Below are positions 57,601 through 64,000 of a DNA stretch of 64,000 nt, in pieces. Location: NCBI GenBank assembly GCA_036674765.1, contig JARVKI010000064.1, positions 1 to 64,000 of the forward strand, read 5' to 3'. Made by a program: the position numbers and the translations under genes. The stretch's first letter is position 1. Each line of letters opens with the position of its first letter. Below the pieces are notes generated by a model. The model did not search any database, was not told the origin of the DNA, and saw only the letters and a list, made by a program, of their open reading frames with translations. The stretch is from Seiridium cupressi. Taxonomy: Eukaryota; Ascomycota; Sordariomycetes; Amphisphaeriales; Sporocadaceae.

Positions 57601-59024
57601 TCCCGCTTCGGGGGCATCCCCAAGAGAAACTGCTCGGAGACCGCCTGCAGGTTGAAAACAGTGGTAGGTTCGAGGGAAGGTTCAACGGACCCCCTTGGGC
57701 ACGTCTGGGAATGTGGCGGCTGCGTCGTAGGAGAAAGGAGAAGGATACAGATGGTGGCTGGTAGCGGTCGCGATCCGGTACGAGTGTGTTGCTCGACAGA
57801 TGTGCCGTTGGTCGCAATAGCAATGTGGTCTCAATATTGTGCTTGGCCGTCTAGGCAGTCGTGTCGAATGAATGGCTGCATCGCATGTGAGGACACTCTG
57901 GAGCTGACGAAACTCTGGTCCGGTTGCATTGGACGAATCACGGCCTTAGGCTCTTTTCGGGGTCCTTGCAGAGCCACGTACCTGCTCCTTGTCTAGCGGG
58001 GAGCCCCGCTGACTTGGAGTGGGTCATAGCTGCCACTTGCAGTACGTAGGCCAAGTACTCCCGTACCTGCAGATCCTTTATTTAAGAAGACTGTGTCTAC
58101 GTGCATTGTAAGTGCGATTTGGTCACGATTTACTTCCCGGAGGATATCGGTCGCCTCATGCTGTTCGATATCATAAGAACAACAGACGCGGGTACATACG
58201 CCCATGGATTTGTTTTTGTCTGCAGATCACACAATCGAAAAAGCTTGGCATCATTGTGTTGCAAAACCCTGTTGGTTATGGACTATCATGCCAAAGCACT
58301 GGTTTCTGTGCCATACCATTTAGGAGCTTATACGTGTCTGGAATACTTGCGACTATCGGCTATGGGAGTCGTGTCCTCTTGAATCGTATACTAAGCCGGT
58401 GACACAGCGCGTTACTAAACATACACTAAACACCCTTCTGTAGAATTGATGTCGTTGGGTAATATTTGCAGTTACTTCGTCATTCAATCCTGTGGGTCAA
58501 GAGGTAGAGCCTCTTTTCACATGTCGTCTATGATAATCAGATAGTGAACATCGGAGCGTCCCCCAAAAATACTCAACCATGCCGTAGAGTCAGTTTCGCA
58601 GTGAGGAGCCTTTGGTGGTATCGCAGTGAGCGATGGGATCGCCGAGATCGACTAGCACGGGCATAGAATTGGCATCAAGCGCAAAGTGGTTTCATACTCA
58701 ACAAGTATATGCCTCGAAGGCACTGTTGCCTACGTGGTAATCCATATTTAAAACCTGAATTTGGTTTGATACATTTGTTCCCTCTTCGTAGAGCCGCTTG
58801 ACGCTGTCTAGTTGCGACCTGGCAAGCAAATTTCCCTCCCCAATTTTTATAGATGACCTGCAAAAACTATCGTCATCATCAAAACCATTCTTGTCCATTC
58901 CTAACGCCATGCTTCCTAATGAAACAAGTGATCCACCGGCCCCGAATGTGGGGAGACTGACACGTAATACCGACCAACAGTACAAGCTGAAACAACACGA
59001 GAGAAGGAAAAAAGAAAAAAGGCA
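57601..59024. other. Intergenic region between NEO1 and TRA1
   Basis: Promoter side of NEO1 and 3' side of TRA1. Short frames at 58101-58402 (plus) and 58675-58985 (minus) lack features of genes. Confidence 0.5.
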
Positions 59025-62000
59025 TTATAGATACGGCATCCACAGCGCGTCACACTGTGCCAGATTCATGGGGTTGACAGCCTTGCTGATGAGATCAATG
59101 ACGGTCTGGTTGGCGGGCAAGTTTCCAACCGGGCTAGCCGCGAGGCTGACTGCACGCTTGACGATCATATCGCAGTTGGTCTGAACCGTATCGCGGAGTT
59201 GATTCTCATTGAGATGCATGGCCCGATGGCTTGACGTGAACCAGAAGATCATCTCGTCTCGAACGAACAGAGTCAGCGCGTGCTCAAGCTGGAACTCGGG
59301 CTCTGTCAGGCAGCGGGCGATGGCCATGATAGCGCAACTGAAAATGCCCTCGGTCGCCAACGGACCCATGAGCGTCTGCAAGTTGGGTGTCAACCGGAAG
59401 GGAACGGGCTCCGGATTGTGGAAGAAGGGTTTGGCTGGTGCCATGAAGCTCATCAGTTCGGACCCCCAGATCTTGCCTGAGCCGCGCGCAATGTTGAACT
59501 TATGAGGATATCGGCCGGTCATGTACAGGATATAGGTCATGAAGGTGAGAGTGGAGAGCTGATATGAGAAGCGACGGCGGAACAGCCAGAATTCGGAGAA
59601 CTCGGGATACGTGGCTTGGAAGTACTCGAGCGCGACGTTGTGAGGAACCCACTTCTCTTGGATGGCGGTAAAGACCTCGAGACGAGCTGTTGCTGTTTGG
59701 TCCGGCTGTTTCTGTTCGGAATTAGCAAGGCTTGCCATATCAGGCCTGCACGGTGTGGGACTTACAGCTCCCTTAGGCTCAACCAAGCTGCGCAGCTTGT
59801 CCATCGTGAAGAGCACAGGCTCGTCCTTTTGCATGGCGTTGCGGCGGCAATGATCTTCGTAGATACCTTGAAGCGTAATGTATGAGGTATCCTCTTGCAC
59901 GATTCTTATGTGCGGTGCCAGAGGGACCATCAAAGGCAAGGTAAACTGCAAGTCGCGACGCCGGGATTCTTTACGCTTCGCCAGGGTCTGGTTAAGGTGG
60001 CGGAACAGCTGAAGGATCCTCTCTTCTCGTCGGCAGTGCCTAGCCGCAGGATGTTGAATGGCAAAACAGTGGATGCTGCCATCATGCCCACGAATCTTGA
60101 TCCGTCGGTGGGAAACGCCGATTGTACGGACGAGGTCAACATCAGGGAGGAAGCGCTCAATGCGAATGAAGTCCTGGTTCTTATCCTTGTGCTGCAGATA
60201 TTGTCCTGGAACTTCGACGTCGTCGAATTTCTGGTAGCGGAACTCACTAAGGTCGCGCGAATACTTCTCTAGTGGCTCTTTCGGATTTCTGCGGTCCAGT
60301 TTCTCCTCAAACTTATCACGCCACTTGCGAAGCTTGTGGATATACTCAAACATCGTGGGCTTGACTTGCACAAAGTCGGCCTCGAAAGACTTCTTGATGT
60401 GAGCGGGGAGGATGGTTTCGGCAAATCGAGTGATGTTGGTCTCGGTGCCTCCCGGTAGCTTGACATCCTTGGCGTAAGAAGCTGGCATTCGTGAGACGTA
60501 AGCTAGGCCATCATTCAGCAGAGCAACGATGAGCCTGTAGGCATCCTCGTCAGGCGGGCACTTGAAATGCTTCTGAATCTGGTCGACCATCTTCTCCATA
60601 GATAAAGCCAGCAGAGGGAAGGCGGTTTTGAGCGTGGACATGATCTCATCGGTGAGCTCCCAGGGAGGTCTCTTCGAAGGAGTGGTCGAAGCAGCACCTG
60701 CTTCGGTCTTCTGCTCACCATTTGCCGCAGGAGTTGCATTGGCGGCAGCAGGCGTAGAAGCTGTTTTGTCATCGGCACCTTCCGTCTTGGCTTGAGCATT
60801 GTTTTCACCATTTGCGGTCTGGGGACGAGAAGACGATTCTGACTTGGGCTGCTGGTTTTCCTGTTTGGGCTGCGACGGCGAACTTGCCGACTTGTTGCCA
60901 TTAGAGGTCGCAGATTGAGCACGTTGGCGCTGTCTCTCCTTTGCTTCTTGATTCTTCTTGATAGCTAGCATGTCTTCCCTGTTTGTGCGAGCCTGGAAGA
61001 ACAGCGACTGCGGGTAGGACTTGGCGATCTTGAGCAAGATCGTATGCACCCTGGGAGCTTCCTTGTGGCCTAGGCCGGTGAGTAGCTGTGGAATGAAGGT
61101 AATCCAGAACCACACTGGGGTATCGCCCTTGTAATCCTCGAAGCCGGAGGCAATCGTGCCGTTGGCATCGTCAAGACTGAGAAGCCAAAGAATCCTGGCA
61201 ATGAGTTTGCGGGACTTGCCGTCCTTGTAACTACCGATAGCTTGGAGGTACGAAGTGAGTGCCTGCTTGGCCGAGTTAAGGTCCGCAGGATCGTCCTTGA
61301 ATTTGCGATCATTGAAGTAGCCCCATTCTGCCCAGGCCTTCGCCTTGCCAATGTCGTAATACAAAGCTGTGCCGTAGGCAGCATCGGCTTCTTCCTTCTG
61401 TTTAAGTTTCTCGAGGAACATGCCCTTGAGCGTGTAAAACTCGGCCTTTTGTTGAGCATTGAAGTAGTTGAGGTTGGTGTTATTGATCACATCCAACCCA
61501 CTAGAAAGTTCGTCTGGATTTTCATAGTGGCACTTGGCTTGCTCGCGCAGCTTCAGGAATGCTTCTTGAATCTCAATGTTGGGCAGTGTATAGATCCGAC
61601 TGAGCTGTGCAATGCAAACATCAGGAAGGTTATGCTTGCGTGCCACGTGGGCGAATCTGTTTATGATCCAGGCGGTCTCATGATACCCACGATAAGCGAA
61701 GGAGGCACCATTGGCATTCTGGCCTTGCTGTGGTAGAAGCTGGAGGTATGTGCTGTTGATCAGACCGAAGATATGCTGGCGCCAGGTGACAAGGTCTTGC
61801 CAATCGATGATGTCGTCCCAAACATTGGGCAGTCGATCACGCCAAGATCCTAGCAGCAGCTTAAGCTCCCCTGACTTGGCGTCCAGATTGGCCTGGTTGG
61901 TGGTCGACAAGCTCGTGCATATGATGCTAGCATCGTGGAGCTCGACAAGCTGCTGGAAGTTGTGTAGCATGGGAATGTGTGCAGCGGTCAAACGTCCCGG

Positions 62001-64000
62001 AAGCTGGTGCCACTTTCGAATCGAAAGCTGGACAGCTTCATCACAAACCTTGCTGAACTCTGCCTGGGTCTCCGGGGTTCTGTTGTTATGCAGTTTGAGG
62101 AGGGACATGAAACCTTGGAAGAACGCCCGACGAGCAGTGGGTGCATCCATGACGCCCTTAATGAGGTGATCCAAACTCTCCCGGTGATCCTGGTTTTGCC
62201 ACATTTCGACGTTACGCCATGCGCATTCAAGCAAGAGATCTTGTAAGTTTTCGTGCTTAGAAAAGTCCTGCAAGATATCCCATTGCTGGAGCTTCTCGGC
62301 GCAGAGAACCCAATGGTCTTCCCATAGCATGTATTCGCCTGCTGAAAATGGAATTACACCAGTACGAGCTTTGATCTGTGCCGCTTCATACATCTTCTGG
62401 GCTTTGTCCCACATGCCATTTTGCTCATACGACAGCGCAGCGTTAGTCTCGACGAATTGGCAACGTCGGCGCCAAGTGCCATAGAACATGTCATCTTCTT
62501 TGAGATTCGAGTACAGCTCTACTAGAGCATCGAGATTGCTTTCGCGAATGGCCGAAGACTCGACGTCGGGCTGGATGGCAGCATTCTCAAGCTGGACTAA
62601 AGCTGTATACCACGCGTCATACGTCTTGGCTTCGAACTTCAGTACATGGGGTGGAATTTTGCATTCAGGCCAGGATTTTGCAGCTCCTGCGAGCAAAGAT
62701 TGAACCACGTTGGGTCGCTTGTCGATTTGTCGAGAATGGAAATCCTTTGTGAGTAGCGCCACCAGGCCTTTCTCGAGATCTGACTTCTCTTCCTTTATCG
62801 TGGCTGACCAGAACATGGGGAACAGTGCGACCCAGAGCTCATGGGCCAGAGTGGAATCAACGTGCTGAAGCTGAATGATAGGCTCGATGATATCACGGAC
62901 CTTGACATCGCCCAACTCGGCGACAAAGCGCCGGTGATTGGCCATGAACGTGTCGTACTTGTCGTCAGCCATAGCAGATGGCTCTCGGCTGTCTTTAGCA
63001 TAGAGACCAAAGATCATGGAAGCAGGAAGTGTCCGAAAATCTTCTTGATGCAGCTGAATGTTCGCATTGATCTCCACCGCTCCGAGGAGCAGCTGAGACG
63101 CTTGGGCAAGCCAGAACGAGTCTGCAAGAGTGTCCCAGTTTTGTGACGTAACAACATAGGCAAGCCTGGCCGTCGCGGTCTTAGATAGACTCTTGTCAAA
63201 AATTGTCATGAATCGGTTCCGCATTTCGACATCCTGCGCTCGAGTTCCGATCAGGAAAGCATGCTCCATCCGGACCGTCAGCTCAGTGCGAGTGATCTTA
63301 GGGTCTTCATAAATGCGAATCACAAGTTCTAGGAACTTCGTGAGCATTGTAGTATCACTACGATGCTCAAACGATAGCATCTTATGCAAGACTGCCGTCT
63401 TCTCTTTGAGTGTTGGCCACGTTCCTTCCGATCGGAAAACCCAGTCCTCCACCATTTCGAGGATCTTTGTGCACAAGGGAATATGCAGGGACTTCTCCAC
63501 GAGTGTAGCCAGGACGCTGAGGAATGGTCGGCGATTGTCTCCAAGGACTTCCATTCGCATAGCGGTGACATCAATGGCCTTGATCATTAGTGCCGTCTGG
63601 ATTTCCAGATCATATGGAGTCATCTCCCCGTCACGAGCAGCTTGATCGCCCGGTCGAACATGCATGTTAAGCTGATGAGCCTGCACGCTGGTGTAATGCT
63701 GCACATGCTCTCTAGCCAGTTTCTGCTGCAGCGCTTTCATCAAAGCAGGGATGTGCGGGTCAATGACAGAAGGCTTGCGCTGGCCCAGTGACCATAACAC
63801 GTTGACACCAGAGACGTAGTTTGAAGCATTAAGCGTCTCCGTAGCGATAGTAGACAAGAATGTGATAATCTCCGATGTCTGTCCCTCAGGTTCGCCGTCG
63901 GCATCGGCATCCTCCATCGGAACATCTTCTGGCACAGACTCGAGGACTCTCTGGGTGATAGATTTCATATCGCGTCCATCGTCGTATTCCTTATCTGCGA
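59025..64000 (-). CDS. tra1: Tra1, SAGA/NuA4 PIKK-like scaffold (5' end outside window)
   Basis: C-terminal part of the giant pseudokinase that recruits SAGA and NuA4 histone acetyltransferases to activators. The frame is open to the right edge of the window ([10 protein letters not shown] precedes the first ATG in the fragment), so the gene starts beyond 64000 and about 1640 codons are seen. A helical FAT domain (about 63400-61000) is followed by a disordered Gln/Ser/Ala-rich linker (about 60660-60960), a PI3K-like domain (about 60380-59130) containing [15 protein letters not shown], and a FATC end ([17 protein letters not shown]). Tra1 lacks kinase catalytic residues, as the family does. 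The reading frame continues through an intron at 59712-59765 (GTAAGT...AACAG, 54 nt) that has no stop codon and a length divisible by three. Removing it gives VEPKGA joined to [12 protein letters not shown]. Confidence 0.95.
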   Translation of the reverse strand, partial: ADKEYDDGRDMKSITQRVLESVPEDVPMEDADADGEPEGQTSEIITFLSTIATETLNASNYVSGVNVLWSLGQRKPSVIDPHIPALMKALQQKLAREHVQHYTSVQAHQLNMHVRPGDQAARDGEMTPYDLEIQTALMIKAIDVTAMRMEVLGDNRRPFLSVLATLVEKSLHIPLCTKILEMVEDWVFRSEGTWPTLKEKTAVLHKMLSFEHRSDTTMLTKFLELVIRIYEDPKITRTELTVRMEHAFLIGTRAQDVEMRNRFMTIFDKSLSKTATARLAYVVTSQNWDTLADSFWLAQASQLLLGAVEINANIQLHQEDFRTLPASMIFGLYAKDSREPSAMADDKYDTFMANHRRFVAELGDVKVRDIIEPIIQLQHVDSTLAHELWVALFPMFWSATIKEEKSDLEKGLVALLTKDFHSRQIDKRPNVVQSLLAGAAKSWPECKIPPHVLKFEAKTYDAWYTALVQLENAAIQPDVESSAIRESNLDALVELYSNLKEDDMFYGTWRRRCQFVETNAALSYEQNGMWDKAQKMYEAAQIKARTGVIPFSAGEYMLWEDHWVLCAEKLQQWDILQDFSKHENLQDLLLECAWRNVEMWQNQDHRESLDHLIKGVMDAPTARRAFFQGFMSLLKLHNNRTPETQAEFSKVCDEAVQLSIRKWHQLPGRLTAAHIPMLHNFQQLVELHDASIICTSLSTTNQANLDAKSGELKLLLGSWRDRLPNVWDDIIDWQDLVTWRQHIFGLINSTYLQLLPQQGQNANGASFAYRGYHETAWIINRFAHVARKHNLPDVCIAQLSRIYTLPNIEIQEAFLKLREQAKCHYENPDELSSGLDVINNTNLNYFNAQQKAEFYTLKGMFLEKLKQKEEADAAYGTALYYDIGKAKAWAEWGYFNDRKFKDDPADLNSAKQALTSYLQAIGSYKDGKSRKLIARILWLLSLDDANGTIASGFEDYKGDTPVWFWITFIPQLLTGLGHKEAPRVHTILLKIAKSYPQSLFFQARTNREDMLAIKKNQEAKERQRQRAQSATSNGNKSASSPSQPKQENQQPKSESSSRPQTANGENNAQAKTEGADDKTASTPAAANATPAANGEQKTEAGAASTTPSKRPPWELTDEIMSTLKTAFPLLALSMEKMVDQIQKHFKCPPDEDAYRLIVALLNDGLAYVSRMPASYAKDVKLPGGTETNITRFAETILPAHIKKSFEADFVQVKPTMFEYIHKLRKWRDKFEEKLDRRNPKEPLEKYSRDLSEFRYQKFDDVEVPGQYLQHKDKNQDFIRIERFLPDVDLVRTIGVSHRRIKIRGHDGSIHCFAIQHPAARHCRREERILQLFRHLNQTLAKRKESRRRDLQFTLPLMVPLAPHIRIVQEDTSYITLQGIYEDHCRRNAMQKDEPVLFTMDKLRSLVEPKGAVSPTPCRPDMASLANSEQKQPDQTATARLEVFTAIQEKWVPHNVALEYFQATYPEFSEFWLFRRRFSYQLSTLTFMTYILYMTGRYPHKFNIARGSGKIWGSELMSFMAPAKPFFHNPEPVPFRLTPNLQTLMGPLATEGIFSCAIMAIARCLTEPEFQLEHALTLFVRDEMIFWFTSSHRAMHLNENQLRDTVQTNCDMIVKRAVSLAASPVGNLPANQTVIDLISKAVNPMNLAQCDALWMPYL
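59712..59765 (-). other. Stop-free 3n intron in TRA1
   Basis: 54 nt with a GTAAGT donor, GCTAAT branch-like motif and CCGAACAG acceptor. Its 18 codons are open in the TRA1 frame. Removing it brings together conserved-looking flanks; retaining it would insert 18 residues near the start of the C-lobe of the PI3K-like domain. Confidence 0.8.

Noticed and set aside
59025..63968. TRA1 as a complete 1647-aa protein
   Set aside because: The frame is open to the window edge, the family is about twice as long or more, and 18 codons belong to an intron.
1..64000. CRISPR arrays, bacterial operons, rRNA genes
   Set aside because: None are present. The gene structures are eukaryotic with spliceosomal introns.

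Overview
The window is nuclear DNA of a filamentous ascomycete (Pezizomycotina, probably Eurotiales such as Aspergillus, Penicillium or a relative). The evidence is short 45-80 nt introns with GTRAGT donors and CTAAC branch sites, typical mould families (HET-domain, BTB/POZ, P450, secreted intradiol dioxygenase, arylsulfotransferase, PAP2), and a 4.7 kb AT-rich block with the CpA-to-TpA signature of repeat-induced point mutation (RIP). The species cannot be fixed from the sequence alone.

Layout. 1-4745: RIP-destroyed repeat; its first 3.1 kb still reads on the + strand as a chromodomain Ty3/gypsy pol, and the rest is less certain. 4746-12279: gene graveyard containing an intradiol dioxygenase-like pseudogene and a HET-domain pseudogene, both on the minus strand, each broken by frameshifts, the HET copy also by nonsense codons. 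12280-21154: conserved minus-strand genes in the order PRI2 (DNA primase large subunit), a small secreted Cys protein, a membrane-anchored M24 peptidase, and the branchpoint-binding protein BBP/SF1. 21155-44691: gene-poor accessory stretch with a two-exon BTB/POZ gene, two small hypothetical genes, an arylsulfotransferase, a PAP2-type membrane phosphatase, a helical hypothetical protein and an internally deleted P450 pseudogene. 44692-64000: conserved minus-strand block of an F-box/LRR protein, glycogen synthase, the P4-ATPase Neo1, and Tra1, whose 5' part lies outside the window.

The window alternates conserved housekeeping blocks (replication, splicing, glycogen, flippase, SAGA/NuA4) with decayed islands. 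Exon-intron structures of eight multi-exon genes were worked out by hand, checking reading phase at each junction; all add up to whole codon numbers.

The most interesting signal is the second intron of the BBP gene. The gene encodes the protein that recognises the TACTAAC branch sequence, and the intron contains two perfect TACTAAC sites and several candidate 3' splice sites. One of these, 13 nt upstream of the productive site, would bring in a stop codon after three residues. This layout suits autoregulated splicing. Also notable are a stop-free 54-nt intron in TRA1, a Cys-rich insertion inside the F-box, and the decayed gene islands.
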